Shown here: positions 50,001 through 58,959 of the stretch, piece after piece | How the letters are laid out: the number at the start of each line of letters is the position of its first letter | Position numbering within the stretch: the first letter of the stretch is position 1 | NCBI GenBank assembly: GCA_945910005.1 | Contig: OX246747.1 | Span: forward strand, 3,892,670-3,956,669 | Direction: 5' to 3' | Length of the DNA stretch: 64,000 nucleotides | Source: Isoperla grammatica | Taxonomy: Eukaryota; Arthropoda; Insecta; Plecoptera; Perlodidae | The notes under the pieces: model-generated | Database searches by the model: none | What the model saw: the letters and a program-made list of their open reading frames with translations, nothing else | Told to the model about the DNA's origin: nothing | Translations under genes and position numbers: made by a program

Positions 50001-53000
50001 TCTATGTCAGGTCGGGGTGGGCGGACCGAAGAGGGCCCTTGGTCAAGGCCTGGGAGAGGGAGGTTAAGTGTGTAACGGGAGAGCCCAGTGACCAGACACG
50101 GTGCTGGGTGATAGTGTGTTTCATGTGTGGTAGTATCCAAATATTCCTAGTTTTAATAAATAATCTTCTTTTTTATGCATTCGTGTAATTAGTGACATTA
50201 CTCAGCATTTAACTATCCTAAATCGTGATTGGAGATGTAAGAAGGTTGCATTTTAAAGAACTAAGAATTAATGTGTTCTACCACAACAGCCTTCAATTGT
50301 TTCCCCATGGCAACGTCAAAGTTTGATCACAAATGTGGCCGCCACGCGCAAAGATGTGACGTATGTGCCACCTTTGAATGGGGTGGTGTTTTTTTTTTTC
50401 AAATAACCTGTTAAACGTCTGTCCGCTCATAGTAGAAACGAAACGATTAGAGCTAATGACCCAAGGTCCGTCGATCCTCTGGCGGAGGTTCGGTAAACCT
50501 CAAAGTTAGGTCTTCTCATGGGCACGAAAATCGCCATTCTCGTGCCCACTACAAAAACTGGCTTATTACTTATATCTACTAATTTATTATGTAAAATTTG
50601 ATTTCAGAATACTTCACTCAAAAATGTAGGTAGACTATAAGTATAAATACATTATTTCAATTACATGAGATGCGGTTTTGAGCCAGAATTGGTTTTGACA
50701 GATCAATTCGTTTGTTTTTCTGAATGATTCTCCCATTTGAATAACGTGAGTTTAAGGCTGGTCCACACGGATTTTTAAGACATAATGCATAAGGTTTTAA
50801 GACGTTGTTTTAAAAACAACAATGAAAACAACGTCTTAAAATTAAAACTTTGTGTGAACGCCAGTACGTGTTTCCTATGATCCAACTTTACGACTACGCG
50901 TCTTAAAAATCTGTGTGGACCAGCCTTTAGCATTGTTGAAATGGATGGGACGACCTGACTTCGGAGTTCGACGAGCCCCTGCCAGGGGATTTACGGACCT
51001 TGCTAATGACCAATGTTTGCTAGTAGACCGTGAAATAGAGTGCGTCTTGTAGATAGCCCAATGCCTGCATAGGCTTCTTGTTTCATTAATTGCACTGAAA
51101 CAAGATTATTGTGTTTGTTCTGTGTCTCAGGGGTGGCGTCCTACAGCCTCACCATGACCCCGGACTACGTGAGAGTATCCCAAGCCCTCCAGACTGTCAC
51201 CTTCACCTGCGCTGCTGACGTAGCCCTGGCCGGGTGTCAGTTGTATTGCAACGCGACATAATTGTGTTTGTTCTGTGTCTCAGGGGTCGCGTCCTACAGC
51301 CTCACCATGACCCCGGACTACGTGCGGGTATCCCGAGACCTCCCCCGAGACCTCCACACTGTCTCCTACAACTGCTCTGCTGACGTAGCCCTGACCGGGT
51401 GTCAGTTCACGTGGCGGGACCAGAAAGGCAAGGAAGGTCCACTGCTGGATCTTAGTCGGGGGTCTCTGTCCCAGGCCAACACTACCCATCTGACCTATAA
51501 GCTCACCGGCTACAGCTACAGCGGCCGGGGTCTGGGAGCGGGGGACTGCGGGGTCGCCCTGAAGGTGACGGGCCTTAAGACATGGATGGTCGCTTGTCGA
51601 GTCCGAGCCGGGAACGGTGGCTGGAGCTACGCCTGGGCTGACCTCTATACTGAAGGTGAGTTTCACTGTTTCCACACACTTGAGCGCGTTGTGTGGCTCG
51701 TTGGTCTAGTGGGTCTAGTTTATTTCCTGATTCCAATGCAGAAGTATTAGGGCTGGATTCCTGGTTCGGGGTGGTATTTTTAATTATTGGAACTCGACCT
51801 TATCTTTGTATGATATAGGGAAAATTACAATAATCCGCATGAGATAAATTTAAGAAAATAAGCTTTTAAGCGGACGGTAGGGTTTGTATAATAAATCAAT
51901 TTAAATTAAACAAATATAACCCGATCAGCCTGATTGATTGATTGATATTCGGGCTTAACGTCTCATATTTCTGCAACGAGGCTAATCGAGACAATGAGTG
52001 GGTGATAGATGAAAATGAAATTAAGGGCTCTTTGGAGGAAAGGGGCAATAGGAGGGCGGGGTGAGGAAAGGAGAAAGGGGAGGAAAGGGGATTGGGGTGT
52101 GGACTGCACTTCGTCTGACTTCTCCCCCTCGACCAGTCCGGTTAGGGTGGCCCTACCAGAAGCATACGCTTCCGCCGGCATAGCTCTCGGGATCAACAAA
52201 GCACGCAAACCTGCCCACCACGGTAAGGTAGCAGTCCATGGACAGGCCGATCAGCCGGACATAACCTACACAAGTACATCCGCACCTTAAGATAATACAC
52301 ATTAAGTGTTTAAATATTGTGGTGCCATTTTTTGAGGACATTCTGTTTTTAAGTACAATCCTACCGGGCTTTGTAAAGGACTTTGAAAATTCATGAAGTA
52401 AACGGTAAATAAAATTCAATAAAAGCGTGTTAGATACCTAATGGTAATGATATGGAAATACTGACTTAAACACGTATCGATTTAGAGAAAACATTCGTTA
52501 TAGCGAACAGGGAAGGGGAGGTTGTTTTAAAAATTTAATATTGAACATAATTTTTAATTTGTAAACCCACCTCATCAGTTTTAAACCTTAGTAATTATGA
52601 ACGTATTTTAACAATTTGAAGAGAGTTGGTTGAGAAATGAATGTGTTCTCCTCGCTCCTATATTAAAAAGTGTTAAGGCAAGAAAAGAAGATTGAGTTGA
52701 AAGAGTGTCCTTAATATATAGCTGACGGCTTCATTTGCAAAATACCATACAAACGTAACCAACGAATTCCAGTTGTGCATCAAGCTATTTTTAATGGAAA
52801 ACTTTAATGTAAATTTCCCAATGAATTATAATTAACACTTTTTAAGATTTATGAGTAAGATTCATTGAAAGAGAAATCATTCATTTCTAAACACTTCTCT
52901 TCTTATTTTTGGAGGTGTTCAAAACACCAAGTTTCAAAGCTGAGGTATTGATTGTTTATAATTGAAAATGTAAGTGCAATTTTAACAACACACTAAATGG

Positions 53001-56000
53001 ACACGCATTCAGTGCAATTAGCTTTTAATTACCATACATGGTTTTATTTTTGTATTGTTTGCTTTCTAAATATTGTACTTGAGCCCCTTTGGAGAACGGT
53101 AAAATGTATAAAACGACAGTATGTGATCAAATATGGTCGCAAACTTTTAAAACAATTCACATGTAACATTAAGGTGTTGATGTACATGTGTCCACAATTT
53201 CATGTTGATATGTTCACATTTGTTAAATTTTCAATTTTCTATTATATGATGTCCCCTTGAAAGCTAATTTTAATAAAAAATAGCCCATGCTGATATAAGC
53301 GGATTATGGATATGTTATGGATTTCAATTTTCTGATGACTATGATACCTACTAACTACTACTATGAAACATACTGTTCAATTTCATTTGGGTTTAATCGA
53401 ATTTCCCTAGATTAATTATACCTGTCTAGGCGGAACCGGGTCTTGTAACTGACAAAGCAAGGATTGACCAAAATAACATTATAAATGTATCCTACGGAAA
53501 ACCATCTCTACAACGTATGAACTAGTTGTAGAGTTCGTCGTTGCCCCCAAAATAAACTTTCAAAAATAATAACATAAAAATTAAAATACCAAAAGTACAA
53601 GAAAATAAAATGAAAATAAGATGGTAATTTATTGTAACTGAGTTGGTATAGACTATAACACAAACATCACTATAGGAGTGTTGTACATCTGCTCCCTGGT
53701 TACAGAATATGGCACCATCTCTCACACCCTGACACCGAGGGAGGCCGTCGTTCTCCAGGGCGGGGAGGCGAGGTTCGCGTTGAAGGCGCAGGGACCGTTG
53801 GAAAGGTGCCGCTTCACCCCGCCAGGCCAGTATCTTGACTTCGACCAGGGATCCGAGTCTGCCGACAGCGCCGGCCGGCATCGCTACCTGGGGGCTGGAC
53901 TGCAGAGCGGCGAGTGCGGTCTGGCTGTGAGCAACGTCAGCGAAGAGGACAACGGGCCGGTCAGGTGTTGGATCTACGCGTCCGAGGACAAGACTGATTA
54001 CAGATTTATGACTCTCATTGTAGCAAGTAGGTTTACAAACAAGACTACCATATTGTCACGGTTCAGTCAATGAATGGTCAAGACTCACGGCAGCTACAAC
54101 AATCTGTTTTAGGAACTACTATCCCTTATTGTGATGGTTCTATTAATAACACATTCAATTTTAAATATAATAATAAAAACTTGAATAGAGTTTAACATTA
54201 AATAATAAAACTTAAATACAGTTCAGTGATATTTTGAATATGATTTACCCAAATAATAACTCCAATGACAGAACCTATCTATCTTCAATGCACGTGAGCG
54301 TTATGTTATGGGGTATTTTATTGTATTGGGGCGTGACACACATTGTGACTAGTTGTAGCTAGACCCCCAATGTGAGGTGTTTTTAGAACGGTAATTATAC
54401 GTCTAAATCAACCGAAACCATATCCGACCTCCTATCTGTAAAACTGACTGATCTAGGGGCCCCTTTGTTGTATTAAAGCCTAACACACATTGTGACTAGT
54501 TGTAGCTAGACCCCCACTGTGAGGTGTTTTTACAATGGTAGTTTTACGTCTTAATCGACCGAAACCATATCCGACTTCCTATCTGTATAACTGACTGAGC
54601 TATGGGCCCTTTTGTTGTATAAGGGCCTTACACACATTGTGACTAGTTGTAGTTAGACACCCACTGTGAGGTGTTTTTACAATAGTTGTTTTACGTCTAA
54701 ATCGACCGAAACCATATCCGACCTCCTATCTGTAAAACTAACTGAGATATGGGCCCTTTTGTTGTATAAGGGCCTTACACACATTGTGACTAGTTGTAGC
54801 TAGACCCCCAATAGGAGGTGTTTTTAGAACGGTAATTATACGTCTTAATCGATTGAAACCATATCCGACCTCCTATGTGTAAAACTAACTGAGATATGGG
54901 CCCTTTTGTTGTATAAGGGCCTAACACACATTGTGACTAGTTGTAGCTAGACCCTCGCTGTGAGGTGTTTTTAGAACGCTTATTATACGTCTTAATCGAC
55001 TGAAACCATATCCGACCTCCTATCAGTAAAACTGACTGTTTTAGGGGCCCTTTTGTTGTATTAAAGCCTAACACACATTGTGACTAGTTGTAGCTAGACC
55101 CCCACTGTGAGGTGTTTTTACAATAGTAGTTGTACGTCTTAATCGACCGAGACCATATCCGACTTCCTATCTGTATAACTGACTGAGCTATGGGCCCTTT
55201 TGTTGTATTAGGGCCAAACACACATTGTGACTAGTTGTAGGTAGACCTTCACTGTGAGGTGTTTTTAGAACGATTATTATACGTCTTAATCGACTGAAAC
55301 CATATCCGACCTTCTATAACTAAAACTGACTGATCTAGGGGCATTTTTGTTGTATTAGGGCTTAACACACATTGTGACTAATTGTAGCTAGACCCTCAAT
55401 GTGAGTTGTTTTTAGAATGGTTATTATACGTCTTAATCGACTGAAACCATATCCGACTTCCTATATGTAAAACTGACTGAGATATGGGCCCTTCTGTTGT
55501 ATTATGGCCTAACACACATTGTGACTAGTTGTAGCTAGACCCCCACTGTGAGGTGTTTTTACAATGGTAGTTACACGGCTTATTCGACCGAAACCATATC
55601 CGACCTCCTATCTGTAAAAGTGACTGAGATATGGGCCCTTATGTTGTATTATGTAAATAGTTGTAGCTAGACCCCCACTGTTAGGTGTTTTTACAATGGT
55701 AATTATACGTCTTAATCGACCGAAACCATATCCGACCTCCTATATGTATAACTGACTGAGATATGTGCCCTTTTGTTGTATTGGGCCTAACACACATTGT
55801 GACTAGTTGTAGAACAACCCAGAGTGTTGTCTACACGGCCACCTGTGAGCTGCACGAGCAGTGTTGAATTCAGCTATGATCCCGGGGGGGGGGGGGGGGG
55901 GGGGGGCGAGGCCCCCTCGGGAATTGTCATTCACCCCCCCCCCCCCCCCGGGAATTAATTGGCTACAAGCTCTATATATATTACTTAATTTTGAAATGGC

Positions 56001-58608
56001 TCAGAAATAATGCTTTGAAGGTTAAATAAGTAAATACATTTTTCTGTGTGTCACAAAAGTATGTGACAAGAGAGCTAAAACAAGCATAAAAAAGCAGAGA
56101 AGGGCCAGGATTATCTAAACTCCGTCTCAAATTCTACTGGGCATCAAGTGGTTGGTTGAACATATATTTTTGTTTAAATAGTGTTTTAAGTAGTGTTTGT
56201 GTATCAGAACACTTGGACAGTTTATTAGTTAAAGTGATGTGGAAGCAGCAGTGGTTTTGAAAATTCCCCCCCCCCCCCCCACGCCGATGTCTTCACCCCC
56301 GGGATTTGAAATAGCCCCCCCGGGGACAAAACTCTGAATTCAACACTGTGCACGAGGCTAGAGGATTGTATGTCTCAGTGTTGCTATGTCATGCTTCAGG
56401 TCCCCCCAGCGCACCAACCCTGAATGTTGTCTACACGGCCACCTGTGAGCTGCACGAGGCTAGATGATTGTATGTCTCAGTGTTGCTATGTCATGCTTCA
56501 TGTCCCCCCAGCGCACCAACCCTGAGTGTTGTCTACACAACCACCTGTGAGCTGCACGAGGCTAGATGATTGTATGTCTCAGTGTTGCTATGTCATGCTT
56601 CATGTCCCCCCAGCGCACCAACCCTGAGTGTTGTCTACACAACCACCTGTGAGCTGCACGAGGCTAGATGATTGTATGTCTCAGTGTTGCTATGTCATGC
56701 TTCAGGTCCCCCCAGCGCACCAACCCTGAATGTTGTCTACACGGCCACCTGTGAGCTGCACGAGGCTAGATGATTGTATGTCTCAGTGTTGCTATGTCAT
56801 GCTTCACGTCCTCCCAGCGCATCAACCGTGAGTGTTGTCTACACGGCCACCTGTGAGCTGCACGAGGCTAGATGATTGTATGTCTCAGTGTTGCTATGTC
56901 ATGCTTCAGGTCCCCCCAGCGCACCAACCTTGAGTGTTGTGTACACGGAGGCCAGCGTCACGGCCACCTGTGAGGTGAAGGGGGCTCGTCCTGTTGCCAA
57001 CATATCCTGGATCCTGGGAGATGACGTCATCCGCCAGGATACAGTGGTGGACTTTCTAGGCAAACCTCAGGACGCGTGGAGGTGGCCCTGGATGAAGGGA
57101 TCTGTCATGCAGAGACTCACACTCACCCGCCAGACTAAGGACAACGGCAAGGTCCTAAAGTGTGTTGTATCTCATGTGACCTTGGTCCGGCCGTTGGAGG
57201 CGACGGAGACGGTCTCATTCACTTGTAAGTTATGCTTGTATACATGTTGTGTAGAACTGATATTTTCTCAGTTTGATGCTGCTTCCCTCCATCGCGTTGT
57301 GACCACTGCTTACCCCTGTTACAACCCGACAATCACATCATATTTACACACATTTCATATTATAGTATTTATAATCAGTGATGTTTGCTATGCTTAGGTC
57401 TTGGGTACGTAACTACGGGGTAGAGCTTCAAACTATGTCGAACTAAAGATATCTGCTCACTTCACACCTGTTTTCCAATGAGCGTCGTCGAAGATGTATA
57501 ATTCGTACCTTATGAAACCGATTATGACATTGAAGTAGTAATCTGGTTATTTCTGTTGATTGATGAATGCTAAGTCGAGTTCGTCGCACAAATTATTTTC
57601 TGTAAGAGGTTCCCAGGTTCCCTGGCTAATCTAAGCTCGATGCCAACATTTTGAGTCTATCAATCTACCTTGATGTCCGATCGACCAATACTGTAGAGGG
57701 TATAAACAAACGATAACAGTGCAGTCATTGTCGTTATCAATGTGATTGCTTTACATTGTGTAGAAAAGAGGTGAATACCTTCTGAACTTAGTCTAAAATT
57801 GCCACGTCTAATGATGATGATGATGAAAATCAAGACTAAATTGCACTGAAATATCTGGTCAAATTAACATCAGACTTCTACAAACTAAACTGTTGTGAAA
57901 GAACTGTGTGACTTCTCTCTTTCTACATCAGTAGAAATAGTAGTCTGAAGTTGCAGCATTATTTGTCCACGTAAGGCTATACGTTACCCCAAAAATATCA
58001 TACATAAAACATTTGCTTTGGTTTCAGAAGCAGTAAGTGTGACTACCCCGCTTGCAGTCAGCAGCGCTACACCTGGAGCGGCCCTCAATATAACACGTGA
58101 CCCTAGCACCGCCCTAGACCCCTCCTGCACGGCTGCAAGCATGCTGGGTCGTGTCTGCCAGGAGTACAAGGGGCTTTACAACACTTCTTGTCCCCGGGAC
58201 GAGGTGTACGAGCTCCGTGTTCGAGAGGCCGGGGCTGCGGCTAGGACTGCGGAGCTGGCAGAGGAACACGCGAACGTCACCCTCGATACGGCCAAGGTCA
58301 CTCTAGAGGCGGCCAAGGCTGAGGCGGCGTCAAATGCTTCCTTAGCCAAGGTCACCCTAGAGGCGGCCAAGGTCACCCTCGAGGCAGCCAAGGTCACCCT
58401 AGACGCGGCCCAGTCAAGCGCAAGATATGAGGCTTCTCGAGCTCAGAAAGAGGCGTCTGATGCAACTGCGGCCGAATTAGGGGTCGAGGGGGCTCGAGAC
58501 CGGGCTAAGGCCGATGAGGCCTTGCGCATCAACGCCGAAGAGGAACTAGAATTCGAGCGAGCTAGACGTAGTGAAAGTCTGCTGCAGCTGCAGAGAGCGC
58601 AAGGCTAA
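41038..58608 (+). CDS. Unit C gene model: secreted three-Ig coiled-coil protein, 5 exons
   Basis: Exons 41038-41092, 51284-51655, 53676-54026, 56910-57224 and 58031-58608 join in frame to about 556 residues: signal peptide, Ig1, Ig2, Ig3, a Cys linker and a coiled coil. All junctions are phase 1. The last junction is open only with the second (58031) or third (58034) of three tandem AGs. With no transmembrane segment the product should be secreted and probably oligomeric. Multi-copy, variable, secreted Ig proteins in invertebrates are often immune recognition molecules (FREP-like proteins), but no fibrinogen or lectin domain is present, so function is inference. Splice sites are predicted by eye. 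Confidence 0.78.
41211..41262 (+). mobile_element. 5S-derived SINE, head fragment
   Basis: gccaacggttt...gccgcttagccggttccc and cgaacaccga match the 5' head of the 5S SINE at 11304 (-), with the body missing. Loss of the 3' part is unusual for a SINE. Confidence 0.65.
41263..43627. other. Unit C intron 1, first part, no gene seen
   Basis: AT-rich. A hAT-like left end (CAGTGTCGTACCCAGG) is visible at 42685 without a clear right partner. Bases 42225-42370 resemble a decayed element end (gggggtgttggggggtttt). Confidence 0.4.
43628..43685 (+). mobile_element. SINE S1, 3'-terminal fragment
   Basis: cgattagccatcgttgcata to gttaagccccattaa with AATCAATCAA tail. Only the last 60 bases remain. Confidence 0.85.
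43694..43840. mobile_element. 147-bp MITE with TAA flanks
   Basis: The ends ggtccagtcttacaatgtcc and ggagattgtaagaccggcc are inverted with mismatches and flanked by TAA at 43691-43693 and 43841-43843, Harbinger-like. Confidence 0.6.
43841..45224. other. Unit C intron 1, no gene seen
   Basis: Unique AT-rich sequence. There is a GC-rich island at about 44630-44705 (cgcgatccctgctaggccgg) without a recognisable feature. Confidence 0.4.
45225..45600 (+). mobile_element. 5S rRNA-derived SINE
   Basis: The head retains gaagttaagcagcctcgggc and ggtggatgggtgacc, and the body tttcggatgggacgtaaagc. It parallels the minus-strand copy at 10905-11304 throughout. The first 30 or so bases are diverged. Confidence 0.8.
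45898..46030. mobile_element. Foldback MITE, family F1, second copy
   Basis: Arms tatttatagtcgtcccc...cctaggggcgcccgttgttg and caacaacgggcgcccc...gcacgactatgagtt. Related to 35579-35728. Confidence 0.7.
46050..46789 (+). mobile_element. Helitron-like repeat H1, longest copy
   Basis: It begins around gcgagcgaagcgagcgtccc. It contains tccgatcaacttgaaat and accatccacaagtctc (shared with 60035-60260), and ends with the GACGCG/CGCGTC hairpin and CTAG|T. The pentanucleotide tract starts at the insertion point. It is non-autonomous, with no Rep/helicase ORF. Confidence 0.5.
46790..47452. repeat. (ATAAT)n pentanucleotide tract
   Basis: About 660 bases of TATAA units with occasional taaaata changes near both ends and three acaatatataat interruptions near 47106, 47198 and 47361. 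The Tyr/Ile open frames on the minus strand are artefacts of the repeat. Confidence 0.97.
47523..48716 (+). pseudogene. Ty3/gypsy-like pol remnant (protease end, reverse transcriptase)
   Basis: The first frame ends a retropepsin-like domain (LHRSMIIGSDWL). Further on, split over at least three frames, are RT pieces: TLDLTNSFWQLPL, then YVTIYVDDLLIAS with the YVDD catalytic motif at about 48485-48500, then LEKCQCLQAEVNYLGH. Shifts near 48115, 48370-48400 and 48470 break the gene. A decayed minus-strand SINE S1 cuts it at 48717, and integrase is absent. It is inactive and sits in unit C intron 1. Confidence 0.8.
48717..49418 (-). mobile_element. Older SINE S1 (minus) split by a younger SINE
   Basis: Minus-strand S1 pieces at 48717-48824 and 49203-49418 are continuous once the plus-strand S1 at 48825-49202 is removed. 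Confidence 0.85.
48825..49202 (+). mobile_element. SINE S1, full length, inserted in another S1, 14-bp TSD
   Basis: Flanked by tggaggaaaggggc at 48811-48824 and 49203-49216, which is part of the older S1 body. Complete head and AATC tail. Confidence 0.9.
49419..49977. other. Unit C intron 1, probable retroelement 3' region
   Basis: No ORF. The segment ends in a purine run (ctgggggagaa) that resembles a polypurine tract immediately before the candidate LTR. Confidence 0.35.
49978..50204 (+). mobile_element. Candidate 3' LTR of a Ty3/gypsy-like element
   Basis: It starts TGTATGG after a polypurine tract, contains a gttttaataaataatc polyadenylation-like block and ends in ATTACTCA. No second LTR is visible to confirm it. 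Confidence 0.35.
50462..51002. mobile_element. MULE-like TIR element, 9-bp TSD, with nested MITE
   Basis: Diverged inverted ends of about 70 bp (caaggtccgtcgatcctctg and gccaggggatttacggacc) are flanked by perfect ctaatgacc at 50453-50461 and 51003-51011. A 9-bp TSD with long TIRs fits Mutator-like elements. A related element is at 60895-61257. Confidence 0.72.
50755..50926. mobile_element. Harbinger-like MITE, TTA TSD, nested
   Basis: The ends AGGCTGGTCCACACGGATTT and AAATCTGTGTGGACCAGCCT are flanked by TTA at 50752-50754 and 50927-50929. Length 172 bp. Confidence 0.85.
51131..51261 (+). pseudogene. Decoy half-exon of Ig1, unit C
   Basis: It has its own TGTGTCTCAG acceptor (AG ends 51130), then reads as the first third of Ig1 (VASYSLTMTPDYVRVSQALQ...ALAGCQ) and ends LYCNAT-TAA at 51259-51261. 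The true acceptor is 153 bp downstream (51283). If spliced in, it would truncate the product to a short secreted fragment. The equivalent in unit A lacks the acceptor, and unit B has none. Confidence 0.85.
51284..51655 (+). CDS. Unit C exon 2: Ig1 domain
   Basis: A 124-codon phase 1-1 cassette, TGTGTCTCAG acceptor, G|GTGAGT donor. Cysteines: YNCSAD, GCQFTW, GDCGVAL, VACRVR. It carries a tandem insertion in the N-terminal part (RVSRDLPRDLHT, where unit B has RVSEALHT) and an NTT sequon in SQANTTH. It is otherwise nearly identical to unit B Ig1 from CQFTW onward. Confidence 0.87.
51931..52246 (-). mobile_element. SINE S1, minus strand, 10-bp TSD, empty site known
   Basis: Flanked by ccgatcagcc at 51921-51930 and 52247-52256. 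The unit B intron retains the uninterrupted site (aaccgatcagcctg, about 13995), so the insertion postdates the B/C duplication. Confidence 0.9.
52247..53675. other. Unit C Ig1-Ig2 intron, no gene seen
   Basis: AT-rich. Parts align with the unit A and unit B introns (aaggtgttgatgtac, tgtccacaatttcatgtt, and the 200 bp before the Ig2 acceptor). Confidence 0.5.
53676..54026 (+). CDS. Unit C exon 3: Ig2 domain with variable patches
   Basis: A 117-codon phase 1-1 cassette between CACTATAG and A|GTAGGT. The first variable patch (53801-53848) reads ERCRFTPPGQYLDFDQ. The second (about 53964-54007) includes RCWIYASEDKTDY. The F-strand position has Cys here, but the B strand (RFALKA) does not, so the canonical disulfide is still missing. 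This leaves an unpaired or differently paired Cys absent in A and B. The framework matches the other units nearly residue for residue. Confidence 0.86.
54335..55815. repeat. 147-bp intronic tandem array, unit C (about 10 copies)
   Basis: cattgtgactagttgtag starts at 54341, 54488, 54635, 54782, 54929, 55076, 55223, 55370 and 55517: exactly 147 bp each time. One copy is then shortened by 16 bases and the last starts at 55795. Copies share gaaaccatatccgacc and gggcccttttgttgta. The array joins the 102-bp array directly at about 55807. Confidence 0.97.
55859..56348. mobile_element. hAT-like element inside the decoy-acceptor array, 8-bp TSD
   Basis: The ends CAGTGTTGAATTCAG and CTGAATTCAACACTG are flanked by perfect tgcacgag at 55851-55858 and 56349-56356, which is array sequence. 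Subterminal G/C homopolymer runs (about 55886-55908, 55936-55950, 56266-56280) are inverted relative to each other. 490 bp, no ORF. Confidence 0.9.
56349..56909 (+). repeat. 102-bp array duplicating the Ig3 splice acceptor, unit C (5 extra copies, 3 inactivated)
   Basis: Acceptor positions are 56399 (AG), 56501 (AT), 56603 (AT), 56705 (AG), 56807 (AC) and the true AG at 56909, each 102 bp apart. A further partial copy precedes the hAT-like element at 55807-55858. Three extra copies have lost the invariant AG, unlike units A and B, where all are intact. Confidence 0.95.
56910..57224 (+). CDS. Unit C exon 4: Ig3 domain
   Basis: A 105-codon cassette, acceptor TGCTTCAG, donor T|GTAAGT, phase 1-1. 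Canonical B and F Cys (TATCEVKG, LKCVVSH), Trp in the NISWIL sequon. The last exon base is T instead of the G in unit A. Fused to AA (first acceptor of the tail exon) this would make TAA. Fused to CA or TA (second and third acceptors) it makes Ser or Leu. Confidence 0.87.
57225..58027. other. Unit C Ig3-tail intron
   Basis: It is uninterrupted here and so serves as the empty-site reference for the insertions in units A (10351-12097 and 12310) and B (20759). No gene is seen. Confidence 0.6.
58028..58608 (+). CDS. Unit C exon 5: cysteine linker and coiled-coil tail, stop
   Basis: The exon starts after a triple acceptor CAGAAGCAG (ends 58027, 58030, 58033) and stops with TAA at 58606-58608. About the first 40 residues form a linker rich in Ser/Thr/Ala. 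Three Cys follow (DPSCTAA, GRVCQEY, NTSCPRD), possible inter-chain bridges. About 120 residues of Ala/Glu/Arg-rich heptads come next, including VTLDTAK, VTLEAAK (three times) and VTLDAAQ, encoded by 21-bp DNA repeats at about 58275-58410. It ends in a charged helix (EEELEFERARRSE). No transmembrane segment. Probable oligomerisation stalk. Confidence 0.85.
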
Positions 58609-58836
58609 GTGTGCGAGCTGCACGGTAGGAGTCTTATTCATAGAATGTGTTTATACTTTTTTGATCAAACCAATTCTTTGTACTTCAAACATTTAAATAA
58701 TAATTTTAAGATTAAGAAAGTTGAAATAATTTGATATTTTTATTTTATGTGTTTGTTTTGAGCAGAAATGCTTCAGATTTAAGATCTGCTAGTCTCATTT
58801 CTAGATAGTGATAGACAAACAAATGTTTACCATTGA

Positions 58837-58842
58837 AATAAA
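58837..58842 (+). terminator. Polyadenylation signal of unit C gene
   Basis: AATAAA about 230 bases after the stop, followed by an A-rich and T-rich stretch. It is the first AATAAA downstream of the stop. Confidence 0.6.
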
Positions 58843-58959
58843 GAAAAAAATATAATAAACTGCTATATTGGAATACATTGATAAATCTTCTCCAGCTCCC
58901 ATTTATGTTTGTCCTCTAACAGGTGAAAAAGTGAAATCCCGATTTTCTAAAGTTAAGCG

